A stretch of DNA of 64,000 nucleotides, from positions 14,994 through 78,993 of the forward strand of contig CAZWDL010000016.1 of assembly GCA_964632995.1 (NCBI GenBank). The letters run 5' to 3'. Source of the stretch: CAZWDL01 sp964632995. Its GTDB lineage: Bacteria; Bacteroidota; Bacteroidia; Chitinophagales; Saprospiraceae. Positions 44,061-53,280 of the stretch are shown one piece after another. Position 1 is the stretch's first letter. Every line of letters starts with the position of its first letter. A program made the position numbers and the translations under genes. Below the pieces are notes generated by a model that saw only the letters and a list, made by a program, of their open reading frames with translations, searched no databases and was not told the origin of the DNA.

Positions 44061-45462
44061 GAAAAAAGAAGTGGTGGTAATCGGAGCCGGTCCCGGCGGA
44101 TACGCCGCAGCATTTATGGCGGCCGACCTCGGGCTGCATACCACGCTGATCGACCCCGAAGCGCAGCCGGGCGGAGTGTGCTTGTACCGCGGCTGTATTC
44201 CCTCCAAGGCGCTGCTGCACGTAGCCAAGCTGAAAAGAGAAGCCCTGGAAGCTGATGCTTTTGGGCTGGATTTTTCCCGGCCCGAAATCGACCTCGACAA
44301 AATAAGAAGCTGGAAAAATGAAGTGGTTGAAAAATTGACCGGCGGTCTGAAACAGCTGAGCAAGCGAAGAAAAATCAAATACATCCGGGGGATGGCCGCT
44401 TTCAAAGATGCCCACACCCTGGAAGTGGAAAAGCACGATGGTGAAAAAGAGGAACTATCCTTTCAGCACGCCATACTAGCTACGGGCTCCCGCCCAATGT
44501 CGCTTCCCGGTATCAATACCGGCTCCGGACGGATACTTTTTTCAGATGACGCACTCGACATTGAAAGCATTCCCGAAACGCTGCTGATCGTCGGCGGCGG
44601 CTATATCGGCCTGGAAATGGGAACCGTCTATGCCGCTCTCGGGGCAAAAGTCAGCATAGTGGAAATGATGCAGGGATTTCTGCCAGGAACAGACCGGGAT
44701 CTTGTCAAGGTATTTGCCAAAGGCAACGAGGAACTATTTGAAGAGCAGTGGTTTGAAACTACGGTCACTGATATAGAGCACAGCGACGAGCAGGTGCGCG
44801 TCACTTTTGAAAACCCGGAGGGCGAGCAGAAAGAGCGAACTTTTGACAAGGTGCTCCTCGCTGTTGGCCGCAAGCCCCTTACCGGTAATATCGGACTGGA
44901 CCATACGGGCGTAACACTCGATGACAAAGGCTTCGTAAAGGTGAATGCTCAACGGCAAACGGAGGAGCCTTCGATCTACGCCATCGGGGATATTACCGGT
45001 GAACCGCTGCTGGCACATAAAGCCACGCACGAAGGCAGGGTGGCGGCGGAAGCTATCGCCGGCAAAAAAACAGCCTATGAACCCCGGGCTATTCCGGCCG
45101 TCGTGTATACCGATCCGGAAATTGCCTGGTGCGGACTAACGGAAACCCAGGCAGAGGAGGAAGGAAAGCAGGTTAAAATCACCCGCTTCCGCTGGTCGGC
45201 CTCCGGCCGGGCAGCGACCATCGGAAGAAGTGCCGGCCTGACTAAGTTGATCATCGACCCCGGGAGCGACCGCATTTTAGGGGTAGGCATTGCGGGTAAA
45301 CAGGCCGGAGACCTTATTTCGGAAGCTGTGCTCGCCGTCGAGATGGCGGCCCTGGCCTCCGACCTTTCACTGACCATCCACCCTCACCCCACCCTTTCAG
45401 AGACCCTGATGGAAGCTGCAGAGGCTTATTATGGCTATCCGACCCATATTTTTAAAAGATAG
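44044..45462 (+). CDS. lpdA: Dihydrolipoamide dehydrogenase (E3)
   Basis: The 472-residue flavoprotein has an N-terminal FAD motif (VIGAGPGGYAAAFMA), the redox-active disulfide GGVCLYRGCIPSKAL (two Cys four residues apart), the NAD motif IVGGGYIGLEMG and the C-terminal HPHPTLSETLMEA with the catalytic His-Glu pair. It reoxidises dihydrolipoamide of the pyruvate dehydrogenase complex. It overlaps the E2 gene, so translation is likely coupled. Confidence 0.96.
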   Translation: MMAKNEKKEVVVIGAGPGGYAAAFMAADLGLHTTLIDPEAQPGGVCLYRGCIPSKALLHVAKLKREALEADAFGLDFSRPEIDLDKIRSWKNEVVEKLTGGLKQLSKRRKIKYIRGMAAFKDAHTLEVEKHDGEKEELSFQHAILATGSRPMSLPGINTGSGRILFSDDALDIESIPETLLIVGGGYIGLEMGTVYAALGAKVSIVEMMQGFLPGTDRDLVKVFAKGNEELFEEQWFETTVTDIEHSDEQVRVTFENPEGEQKERTFDKVLLAVGRKPLTGNIGLDHTGVTLDDKGFVKVNAQRQTEEPSIYAIGDITGEPLLAHKATHEGRVAAEAIAGKKTAYEPRAIPAVVYTDPEIAWCGLTETQAEEEGKQVKITRFRWSASGRAATIGRSAGLTKLIIDPGSDRILGVGIAGKQAGDLISEAVLAVEMAALASDLSLTIHPHPTLSETLMEAAEAYYGYPTHIFKR

Positions 45463-45599
45463 CACTTGATTTCACGCTGTAAACTATTTTTTCTATCCAT
45501 TGTTTCTACTGCACAATTTGCCCGGCGTGCAATGAGCCCCGCTACAACAGGTTTCCTTCTACCGGGTAAAATGTCTACCTTTACACCGAGTGTATTAAT

Positions 45600-46664
45600 A
45601 TGAGTAAAGAAAAGCAAAAGCAAATTGTGGATGACCCTACGGCCACTACCCGTAAGCGGGATCACATCGAGCTCGCCTTTCAGTCACAGATAGAACAAAG
45701 AACGCTGGATGAGCGCTTCTACTATGAACCGATATTGGCTGGCCATCCCAACCGGGGCGACCTTCCCAGCTACAGCTTTCTCGATTGGAAGCTGCGAGCG
45801 CCGCTTTGGGTCTCCAGTATGACCGGCGGAACCGAGCTGGCTCAAACGATTAACCGCAACCTGGCCCGCGCCTGTAAGGAATTCGGTATGGGCATGGGCC
45901 TGGGATCTTGCCGGCAGCTGCTGTCGAGCGAAGAAAGGATGCCCGATTTCGACGTGCGCGACTATATCGGCGACGAGCAACCTTTGTTTGCCAACCTCGG
46001 TATCGCCCAGCTGGAACAACTGGTCAAAGACCGGGAACTGTATCTCGTACGAAGCCTGGTTGAAAAGCTGCGGGCCGACGGCCTGATCATCCACGTCAAC
46101 CCTCTTCAGGAATGGCTGCAACCCGAAGGCGACCGCTTCGAGCAAGCGCCGCTGCAAACCATCGAAGCCGTTCTCGAGCAAGCTGATTTTCCCGTTATCG
46201 TAAAAGAAGTAGGCCAGGGCATGGGCGTTGAGAGTCTCCGCGCTTTGCTACAACTGCCGCTGGCCGCCGTCGATTTCGCCGCCAACGGAGGCACCAATTT
46301 TGCCAAGCTGGAGCTATTGCGCAGTGATGAAACCCGGCAGGCTGTCTATAGCCGCCTCGCTTTTGTAGGCCACAGCGCGGAGCAAATGGTAGATATTACG
46401 AACCGTCTTATTGACGAACTCGGCGATCGCCTGCGCTGCCGCCAGGTCATCATATCGGGCGGAGTCAGTGACTTTCTCGACGGTTATTACCTCATCAATA
46501 AAGTAAACCTGAACGCTATTTACGGCCAGGCTTCGGCCTTTCTCCGGCACGCCCGGGGAGACTACGAAGCCCTGCGCCGGCACGTAGAAAGCCAGATACA
46601 GGGTTTGGAACTGGCGCATGCTTTCCTGCGTCCCCGAACCGGTACGGAAAGCAGAAAACCGTAA
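45600..46664 (+). CDS. fni: Type 2 isopentenyl-diphosphate delta-isomerase
   Basis: The 354-residue FMN-dependent enzyme interconverts isopentenyl and dimethylallyl diphosphate. It begins RKRDHIELAFQSQIEQ, with the LWVSSMTGGT and GMGMGLGSCRQLL motifs, HVNPLQE, and FAANGGTNFAKLE near the C-terminal flavin-phosphate site. It stands in a group with HMG-CoA reductase and a GHMP kinase, supporting a mevalonate pathway. Confidence 0.95.
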   Translation: MSKEKQKQIVDDPTATTRKRDHIELAFQSQIEQRTLDERFYYEPILAGHPNRGDLPSYSFLDWKLRAPLWVSSMTGGTELAQTINRNLARACKEFGMGMGLGSCRQLLSSEERMPDFDVRDYIGDEQPLFANLGIAQLEQLVKDRELYLVRSLVEKLRADGLIIHVNPLQEWLQPEGDRFEQAPLQTIEAVLEQADFPVIVKEVGQGMGVESLRALLQLPLAAVDFAANGGTNFAKLELLRSDETRQAVYSRLAFVGHSAEQMVDITNRLIDELGDRLRCRQVIISGGVSDFLDGYYLINKVNLNAIYGQASAFLRHARGDYEALRRHVESQIQGLELAHAFLRPRTGTESRKP

Positions 46665-46764
46665 ATTTTCCGATTTAACTATTTTGCCGTGCAGACTAGA
46701 GGCCTTCCAAGCCTTCCTGCCTTGATAGCAACCGGCCAAATGCCGGCGACTGAACCTGGACAAG

Positions 46765-48132
46765 ATGCAGCAAAAAAATATATCCGGTTTTTCCAAATTG
46801 TCGAAGTCTGAAAAAATGCGCTGGGTGGCAGCGCAATTTGCCGATCAGCCCGAAGAAATGATTGAGCAGCTGAAGTCTTTCTGGCATCCCGATCTCGGGC
46901 AGCAGCAACTCTTTGATGGGTTTAGTGAAAACACGCTGACGAATTACTTCCTGCCCTATGGTATCGCCCCCAACTTCCTCATCAACGGAAAAACCTATGT
47001 GGTGCCGATGGTTATCGAAGAAAGCTCGGTAGTGGCTGCTGCTTCCAGCGCCGCCAAGTTCTGGATGTCCCGCGGTGGTTTTCAGGCCAAGGTGTTGTCT
47101 ACTAAAAAATTGGGGCAAGTACACTTCACCTGGCCGGGCGACATTAACAAACTCATCGGGGTGTTCGGAGAGCTGGAAACGCTGTTGTTGCAGGAAGCCA
47201 AGCCGCTGATGGTCAATATGGAAAAACGTGGCGGAGGGGTCATCGACATAGAACTCCGCGACTTGCGCGACCTGGAACCGGATTATTACCAGCTCTTTGT
47301 CAGCTTCGAAACCTGCGACTCGATGGGAGCCAACTTCATCAACTCCGTACTGGAGTCTTTCGCCAGTACCATGGAAGACTTTTTTGACACACATCCTGTC
47401 TTCGCAGAAGAACGCGGTGCTTTTAATGTCATCATGGCCATCCTCTCCAATTACACCCCGGAATGCCTGGTGCGCGCCTGGGTGGAATGTCCTGTGGAAG
47501 AGCTGGAAGGCGCCTGTGGTGATATGGACCCCCTCACATTTGCCGATCGCTTACACCGGGCGGTTCGAATTGCTCATATTGATCCGCATCGCGCCGCCAC
47601 CCACAATAAAGGCATATTCAACGGCGTGGATGCCGTCGTACTTGCTACCGGTAACGACTTCCGTGCCGTGGAGGCCTGCGGCCACACTTATGCCGCCCGT
47701 GAGGGGAAGTACCGCAGCCTGAGCTATTGCAGTGTAGAAAAAGGGCACTTTAAATTCTGGCTCGATCTGCCCCTGGCGCTCGGCACCGTTGGCGGGTTGA
47801 CAAAGCTCCACCCACTGGCCAGAAAATCCCTGGATATCCTGGGACATCCCAGCTCACCGGAACTGATGATGATCATCGCCGCCACCGGGCTGGCGCAGAA
47901 CTTTGCCGCCCTGCGCTCCCTGGTCACCACCGGCATACAGCGCGGGCATATGAAGATGCACCTCATGAACATTCTCAATCATCTCCGGGCCGGCGAGGAA
48001 GAAAAAGACAGAGCGATTCGCTTTTTTAAAGACAAAGCCGTCTCCTTTACCTCGGTTCGCGATTTTCTGGAGCGTCATGACGAACAAAAAAGTAAAACCC
48101 CGCCAAAGCGTAAACAGGAAAGCGGAAGGTGA
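46765..48132 (+). CDS. Hydroxymethylglutaryl-CoA reductase, class II
   Basis: The 455-residue enzyme has the class II layout: PNFLINGKTYVVPMVIEESS, the dimer DSMGANFINSVLE (the D(A)MGAN motif), GIFNGVDAVVLATGNDFRAV (dinucleotide-binding), LALGTVGGLT and the GHMKMHL with catalytic His near the C-terminus. It reduces HMG-CoA to mevalonate, or runs in reverse in some organisms. It lies between fni and a GHMP kinase, so a biosynthetic role is most likely. Confidence 0.93.
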   Translation: MQQKNISGFSKLSKSEKMRWVAAQFADQPEEMIEQLKSFWHPDLGQQQLFDGFSENTLTNYFLPYGIAPNFLINGKTYVVPMVIEESSVVAAASSAAKFWMSRGGFQAKVLSTKKLGQVHFTWPGDINKLIGVFGELETLLLQEAKPLMVNMEKRGGGVIDIELRDLRDLEPDYYQLFVSFETCDSMGANFINSVLESFASTMEDFFDTHPVFAEERGAFNVIMAILSNYTPECLVRAWVECPVEELEGACGDMDPLTFADRLHRAVRIAHIDPHRAATHNKGIFNGVDAVVLATGNDFRAVEACGHTYAAREGKYRSLSYCSVEKGHFKFWLDLPLALGTVGGLTKLHPLARKSLDILGHPSSPELMMIIAATGLAQNFAALRSLVTTGIQRGHMKMHLMNILNHLRAGEEEKDRAIRFFKDKAVSFTSVRDFLERHDEQKSKTPPKRKQESGR

Positions 48133-48159
48133 TTTACCCTCCTTTTTAAAATATCATTC

Positions 48160-49104
48160 ATGTCCCTCCAAGCTCAACAGTTCTACGCCAACGGAAAAGT
48201 ACTGCTGTCGGGCGAGTATTTCGTACTCGACGGAGCGCTGGCGCTGGCGCTGCCCACCCGGCTGGGACAGTCGATGGAGGTGGCGCCCTCCGCAGAACCG
48301 GGGTTGCTACAATGGCAAAGCTTCGACGAGAAAAATTCATTGTGGTTTGAAGGATCTTTTGAGCTGCCGGAACTAAACTGCCGCCAAACAAATGATGAGA
48401 CTACTGCCCGCCGCCTGGCGGATATCCTTCAGGATGCCGCCAGACAACGCCCCCAGCTTCGGGATCCGGCCACCGGCTGGGCGGTGACTACCCGGCTCGG
48501 CTTTCCCCGCGACTGGGGCCTGGGCAGTAGCTCCACGCTCATCGCCCTGATTGCCCAATGGACCCAAACCGACCCCTTTGCCCTGCTCAAGGCTTCCTTC
48601 GGAGGCTCCGGCTACGACCTGGCCTGCGCGCTCTCCCGCGGACCGCTGCTGTACCAGCGCCTGCGCGGAACCCCACAGTACATCGAGTTTCCCTTTTCCC
48701 CTTCTTTCCGCTCGCAACTTTACTTCGTATACCTGGAATCCAAACAAAACAGCCGAGAAGGTATCGCCCGCTTCCGCGAAAAAGTGATCCGCAATCCTCA
48801 ACTGATCGGACAGGTCAGCCGCCTTAGCGCCGATATAATAAGAGCGGCTGACCTCGATACATTCGAAGCCGTCATCCATCGGCACGAAGACCTGGTGGCC
48901 GCTACCCTGGATCTGCCCCGCGCACAGGACCTGCACTTCCCCGGCTTCCGGGGCGCCGTCAAATCACTGGGCGCCTGGGGAGGCGATTTCGTTCTGCTCA
49001 GCAGCCGGCAACCCGAAACGGAATTGCGGGCGGAACTAAAGGAACGGGGGTTCAGCACTATGCTGCCCTACGATCAACTCATTGTTCCCCCACCGGTTTA
49101 CTGA
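48160..49104 (+). CDS. GYDIA-type GHMP kinase (mevalonate pathway candidate)
   Basis: The 314-residue kinase starts YANGKVLLSGEYFVLDGALA and contains the ATP-binding loop PRDWGLGSSSTLIAL, and the GGSGYDLACALS motif named for the GYDIA family. The substrate is not established; near HMG-CoA reductase and fni it likely phosphorylates mevalonate or phosphomevalonate. It follows HMGR by 27 bp and is in the same operon. Confidence 0.85.
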   Translation: MSLQAQQFYANGKVLLSGEYFVLDGALALALPTRLGQSMEVAPSAEPGLLQWQSFDEKNSLWFEGSFELPELNCRQTNDETTARRLADILQDAARQRPQLRDPATGWAVTTRLGFPRDWGLGSSSTLIALIAQWTQTDPFALLKASFGGSGYDLACALSRGPLLYQRLRGTPQYIEFPFSPSFRSQLYFVYLESKQNSREGIARFREKVIRNPQLIGQVSRLSADIIRAADLDTFEAVIHRHEDLVAATLDLPRAQDLHFPGFRGAVKSLGAWGGDFVLLSSRQPETELRAELKERGFSTMLPYDQLIVPPPVY

Positions 49105-49233
49105 TATAGCTTTTTGCACCCCTTGACAAACTATGCGAAAAATTCTGTGTTAACTTGGTAGAATCGTTCTAAATAACTATAATTCCGTTCAACTCCCACG
49201 GGAGCTTTTTGAATTAGTCTAAACGAGAAAAAT

Positions 49234-49848
49234 ATGGATAAGCCTGCAACAAAGAGTCCTGTAATGTTATACACCGAGCAGACCCCCAATCCGGAGTCGC
49301 TCAAATTTGTGACCAACCGCATGCTCTATCGCGGGACCGCTGATTTCCGCGAAGAGGAACTCGCAAAGGAATGGTCCCCGCTGGCCACTGCCTTGTTTGA
49401 ACTTCCCTTTGTCAAAGGCGTGTACATCTGCAATAACTTCGTCACCGTTACCAAAGAAGTGAATTACGCCTGGGAGGACATTATGCTCAAGCTTAAAGAA
49501 TTTATCAAAAACTATGTAGAAAACGGCGGCGAAATCATCAAAGACGGCTTCGATGAAGCTATGGCGAAAGTCGAAGAAGAGCGCGGCGCCGGCTACGAAT
49601 ACACCGAAGACGAAGCAGAGATGGTTAAAAAGATTAAGGAGCTCATCGATACTTACGTCAAACCAGCCGTGGAAATGGACGGAGGCAACATCGAATTCAA
49701 ATCCTGGGAGGCCGGTACGGTGACGCTCATCATGCAGGGCGCCTGCAGCGGTTGCCCCTCTTCTACCGTCACCCTCAAAGCGGGTATCGAAGGAATGCTC
49801 AAGCGCATGGTCCCCGAAGTGAAAGAAGTCGTTGCTGAAATGGGATGA
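49234..49848 (+). CDS. NifU-family Fe-S cluster scaffold (NFU with N-terminal domain)
   Basis: The 204-residue protein has an Nfu N-terminal domain (VMLYTEQTPNPESLKFVTNR) and a C-terminal NifU-like domain with the cluster-binding QGACSGCPSSTVTLK (CxxC). It supplies [4Fe-4S] clusters to targets such as lipoate synthase in related organisms, a plausible link to the nearby pyruvate dehydrogenase. It is followed by an 18-bp perfect inverted repeat. Confidence 0.92.
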   Translation: MDKPATKSPVMLYTEQTPNPESLKFVTNRMLYRGTADFREEELAKEWSPLATALFELPFVKGVYICNNFVTVTKEVNYAWEDIMLKLKEFIKNYVENGGEIIKDGFDEAMAKVEEERGAGYEYTEDEAEMVKKIKELIDTYVKPAVEMDGGNIEFKSWEAGTVTLIMQGACSGCPSSTVTLKAGIEGMLKRMVPEVKEVVAEMG

Positions 49849-49872
49849 TTTTTTAGACATTATGTATTGCAA

Positions 49873-49923
49873 GTTCGGGAGTTTAGAAGACTTTACGGTT
49901 TCGGCTCTTCTAAACTCCCGAAC
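49873..49923 (+). terminator. 18-bp perfect stem after the NFU gene
   Basis: GTTCGGGAGTTTAGAAGA (49873-49890) pairs with its exact complement (49906-49923) across a 15-nt loop. A T9 run occurs some 30 bp later. It begins 25 bp after the stop codon and likely ends the transcript; the unusually long stem may also mark a repeat. Confidence 0.6.
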
Positions 49924-50055
49924 CATCTCACCCGTAATGAAATTGTAAAACCTCTTTTTTTTTGCTCACCTTATACTATCTCATATAAGTTTTCGTTTCA
50001 TAAATAATCTTCAAGGAACACGCTTTAGGATTTGCAAAAAAATATGGATTTGTCA

Positions 50056-50096
50056 AATTATTATTTTTGATAATAATTAAAAAATTCATATTTTTG
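50056..50096 (+). promoter_or_regulatory. Promoter of the metalloprotease with overlapping palindrome
   Basis: TTG at 50067-50069 and TATTTTTG at 50089-50096 are separated by 19 bp, an exact -33/-7 match. AATTATTA-N7-TAATAATT (50056-50078) is a perfect palindrome centred on the -33 element and could be an operator for a repressor or activator. Confidence 0.7.
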
Positions 50097-50209
50097 TCTC
50101 ACCCAGTTGTTGATAGAAAAAGGGAGCGTTTTTTCTCTCCTCAAGAACATCCATTTTTTACCAAAGTTGGATTCTCATAATCTCTGACCTAAAAAGCGAT
50201 CCGGTTTTT

Positions 50210-50430
50210 TACCCTAGGTGATTAGCCGGTGCGCCTTCTAAGACGACCTTCCACAAGTGCATCCGGACTCACCGCAGTCTGGACAGAGAGAGAGCGATGC
50301 ACTTTTTACATTTACGGATTTGGCCTCATTAATACCACTGCTAGCACGGTAGCCCCAGCAGCCAGCAATTTTTATATCCGTATTTAGCGAACTGACCATA
50401 GTATTATTAACTGAAAACCGATTACACACC
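50210..50430 (+). promoter_or_regulatory. Structured 5' leader of the metalloprotease
   Basis: With transcription starting near 50103, about 330 nt lie before the ATG. GTGCATC (50257-50263) pairs with GATGCAC (50296-50302), enclosing CCGGACT/AGTCTGG, and TTTTT follows (50303-50307), like a terminator. Further on TACGGAT and ATCCGTA (around 50313 and 50376) enclose a CTGCT/AGCAG hairpin. A 53-codon Cys-rich antisense frame overlaps it. It may be a regulatory RNA. Confidence 0.5.
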
Positions 50431-53214
50431 ATGAGAATGCAGCGACTATCAATGCTCTTGGCCTTACTGCTATGGGTAGCATGGGGCATAGCCCAACCAG
50501 TAGTACAACCCTCCCGGTTGATTGAAAAAGCAAAAGAAAAAGGACAGTCTTTCCAGCAAGCAAAATTACTCGAACTATCTCCGGTCGCCCGGGATGAAGG
50601 CCCATTGGAAGGTGAGCTTAGAACCTACGATATCCTCCAGGTCAAAAAGGAAACCCTGCAGGCCCTGCTTAAAGACCGGCCGGAAGCCATAAAGCTGGAT
50701 CTTCCTTCCAGCAGGCGAAGCAAGATGGAAGTGGAACTCGTGCGGGTCAATTTATTTGCTTCCGGTTTTTCTGTTTATGAAAGCGGCGCCTCCGGTCCTG
50801 CCGAAGTAGAGAGCGGACTGCACTACCGGGGGACGCTGACAGGAGAAGAAGGCTCTATTGTGGCCCTCAGTGTATTTGACGATGAACTAATGGGCCTGGT
50901 GAGTTCTCCGGCGCAGGGTAACCTGGTACTTGGCAAACTGGGCGGCGACGAATGGAACGGCGAGCACGTATTATATAACGATGATGAACTGGCTCATTTG
51001 CAGGGCGCCTACTGCGATACACAGGACCCCGGGCGCCCTTACACCGTAGAGGAACTTTCCGCACCGGTAGAGATGCGCGACGCCGGCGACTGCGTACGGA
51101 TATACTTTGAGGTAGACTACGACATCTATCAGGATAAAGGCGGCACGACCGGCGCCACCAACTACATCACCGGCATCTTCAACGAAGCAGCTACCTTATA
51201 CGCCAACGAAAATATCAATGTTTCAATTTCGGAGATTTTCGTCTGGAACCAGCCCAGTCCTTACACCGGAACAAGCAGTTCCAAAATGCTGAGCGAATTC
51301 CAGTCGGTGCGCACCAGTTTTAATGGCGATCTGGCACAGCTGCTTTCCTATAAAGCCAGCGGCGGCATTGCCGTCGTTTCGGGATTTTGCCGCTCCAATC
51401 CGGCGCTGCGTATGAGCTTTTCCAGCGTAGGCTCGAGCTTCCGGCAAGTCCCTGAGTATTCCTTTACAGTAATGGTGGTGACTCATGAACTCGGGCATCT
51501 AATGGGCTCCCAGCACACGCATGCCTGTGTATGGAATAATAACAGCACAGCAATCGACGGATGCGCCGGCTTTACAGAAGGCGGTTGCCCCAACCCTGGC
51601 ACCCCCTCCAACGGCGGCACCATTATGTCGTATTGCCACCTCACGAGCGCCGGTATTAATTTTAGCCTGGGTTTCGGCACCCAACCCGGTAATGTCATCA
51701 GAAACGGTGTCGCCAACGCCTCCTGTCTGACCGCCTGCAGCGATGACGGCGGCGGTGGTGGCGGTAGCGATTGCACCGAAAATCCGCTCACGCTGAGCGT
51801 CGTACTCGATAATTACGGTAGTGAAACCACCTGGCAATTGCAAAATGAAACCGGCTCAATACTGGCTAGCGGCGGACCCTACTCCAATGGCAACGCCGGC
51901 CAAACCATCACCAAGGAACTCTGCGTTCCCGACGGATGCTACAAGTTTGTGATCAATGACGCCTACGGCGACGGCATCTGTTGCGGCTACGGCAACGGCT
52001 CCTATAAACTGACGGACGCCGGCGGCGCCGTCCTCGCCTCCGGCAGTAATTTCGGAGCCTCTGAATCTACCGACTTCTGTACCAACGGCACGCCTCCCCC
52101 CGACGATCCAGGATGTACAGGACGGGAATATACCCTCTCCCTGACCCTCGACGATTACGGCCGTGAAACAAGTTGGTCGCTGAAAAACAGTTCCGGAACC
52201 AGCATTGCCTCAGACGGTCCTTTTGACAATAAACTCAGCGGACAAACTTTAACCGAAACTTTCTGTCTGCCCCAGGGCTGTTACGTCTTCGAAATCCTCG
52301 ATGCCTATGGCGACGGCATTTGCTGCAATTACGGCAACGGCTCCTTCAACCTTGTTGATGACCAGGGCAATACCATCGCCTCCGGCGGTAATTTCGGCGC
52401 CGGCAAACGCGTGGAATTCTGCACCTCCGGTGACGGCGGCGGTGGCGGCAGCAGCTGCATCACCATTGATTTAAACGACTACTCTATCGATAGCTACGGC
52501 GGTAACCAGGACCAGGGAACCCACGAACTGTTGTCCAGCGGAACCGTTCTGAAAATTCAGGACAACGCCTGGAAATCTATTCCACTGGACTATAACATTA
52601 CCGGAAATACCGTCATCGAATTTGAATTCCGCTCCTCCCGAAAGGGCGAAATCCATGGCCTTGGTTTTGACGACAACAGCAGCATTTCTTCCGGCCTGAC
52701 CTTCAATGTCTATGGAAGCCAAAGCTGGGGCGTCACTGACTTCCAGAATTACCCCGGCAATGATACCTGGAAAGCGTACAGCATTCCCGTCGGCCAGTTC
52801 TACACAGGCGTGAGTGACCGCTTTTTCTTTGTCGCCGATCACGACGGCAGCCCCTCCGATGGCAACTCCTTCTTTCGAAATATCCGCATTCATGAAGGCG
52901 GCGGCTGTGAAGGGCAAATCGTAGAACCCGAAACCACCGTGCTGAATATAGAAGAACTGGCGCCCGATGCGCTCGATATCTTCCCCAACCCGGTCAGCGA
53001 TCAGCTCACGCTGCGCTTCAAAGGGAAGGAACCCGGCAGCGCACAGCTGCAAATCTTTAACGTCATGGGCCAGGAGTTCAGCCGGCAAGTACTTAGTGTG
53101 CAGGAAGGCGCCAATGTTCACCTGCTGCCGGTCAGCCGGCTTCCACATGGCGCCTACTATCTGCGATTGAATAATGGCGACCTGAGACAGGAAGCCAAGT
53201 TCATCGTTCAGTAA
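50431..53214 (+). CDS. T9SS-secreted zinc metalloprotease (reprolysin-like)
   Basis: The 927-residue protein has a signal peptide (about 1-21), a propeptide-like region (to about 205), a metalloprotease domain with HELGHLMGSQH (H352, E353, H356, H362) and Met-turn TIMSYC, two copies of a Cys-bearing module (TLSVVLDNYGSETTWQLQN and CYKFVINDAYGDGICC), a jelly-roll-like domain (about 670-810) and a C-terminal T9SS sorting domain (ALDIFPNPVSDQLTL on). Secreted through the type IX system and attached or released at the surface. Reprolysin-like M12B assignment rests on the HExxHxxGxxH and Met-turn. Its paralogue is at 54030-55430. Confidence 0.92.
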   Translation: MRMQRLSMLLALLLWVAWGIAQPVVQPSRLIEKAKEKGQSFQQAKLLELSPVARDEGPLEGELRTYDILQVKKETLQALLKDRPEAIKLDLPSSRRSKMEVELVRVNLFASGFSVYESGASGPAEVESGLHYRGTLTGEEGSIVALSVFDDELMGLVSSPAQGNLVLGKLGGDEWNGEHVLYNDDELAHLQGAYCDTQDPGRPYTVEELSAPVEMRDAGDCVRIYFEVDYDIYQDKGGTTGATNYITGIFNEAATLYANENINVSISEIFVWNQPSPYTGTSSSKMLSEFQSVRTSFNGDLAQLLSYKASGGIAVVSGFCRSNPALRMSFSSVGSSFRQVPEYSFTVMVVTHELGHLMGSQHTHACVWNNNSTAIDGCAGFTEGGCPNPGTPSNGGTIMSYCHLTSAGINFSLGFGTQPGNVIRNGVANASCLTACSDDGGGGGGSDCTENPLTLSVVLDNYGSETTWQLQNETGSILASGGPYSNGNAGQTITKELCVPDGCYKFVINDAYGDGICCGYGNGSYKLTDAGGAVLASGSNFGASESTDFCTNGTPPPDDPGCTGREYTLSLTLDDYGRETSWSLKNSSGTSIASDGPFDNKLSGQTLTETFCLPQGCYVFEILDAYGDGICCNYGNGSFNLVDDQGNTIASGGNFGAGKRVEFCTSGDGGGGGSSCITIDLNDYSIDSYGGNQDQGTHELLSSGTVLKIQDNAWKSIPLDYNITGNTVIEFEFRSSRKGEIHGLGFDDNSSISSGLTFNVYGSQSWGVTDFQNYPGNDTWKAYSIPVGQFYTGVSDRFFFVADHDGSPSDGNSFFRNIRIHEGGGCEGQIVEPETTVLNIEELAPDALDIFPNPVSDQLTLRFKGKEPGSAQLQIFNVMGQEFSRQVLSVQEGANVHLLPVSRLPHGAYYLRLNNGDLRQEAKFIVQ

Positions 53215-53256
53215 AGAATTTTTCACGCTGCGTTAGTCAAACAGAAGCGCTTTTTC

Positions 53257-53280
53257 GGGGCCCGGAAGGGCCCCTCTTTA
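53257..53280 (+). terminator. Terminator after the metalloprotease
   Basis: GGGGCCC-GGAA-GGGCCCC is a perfect 7-bp stem with GNRA-like loop, followed by TCTTTA. It begins 42 bp after the stop codon. Confidence 0.65.
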
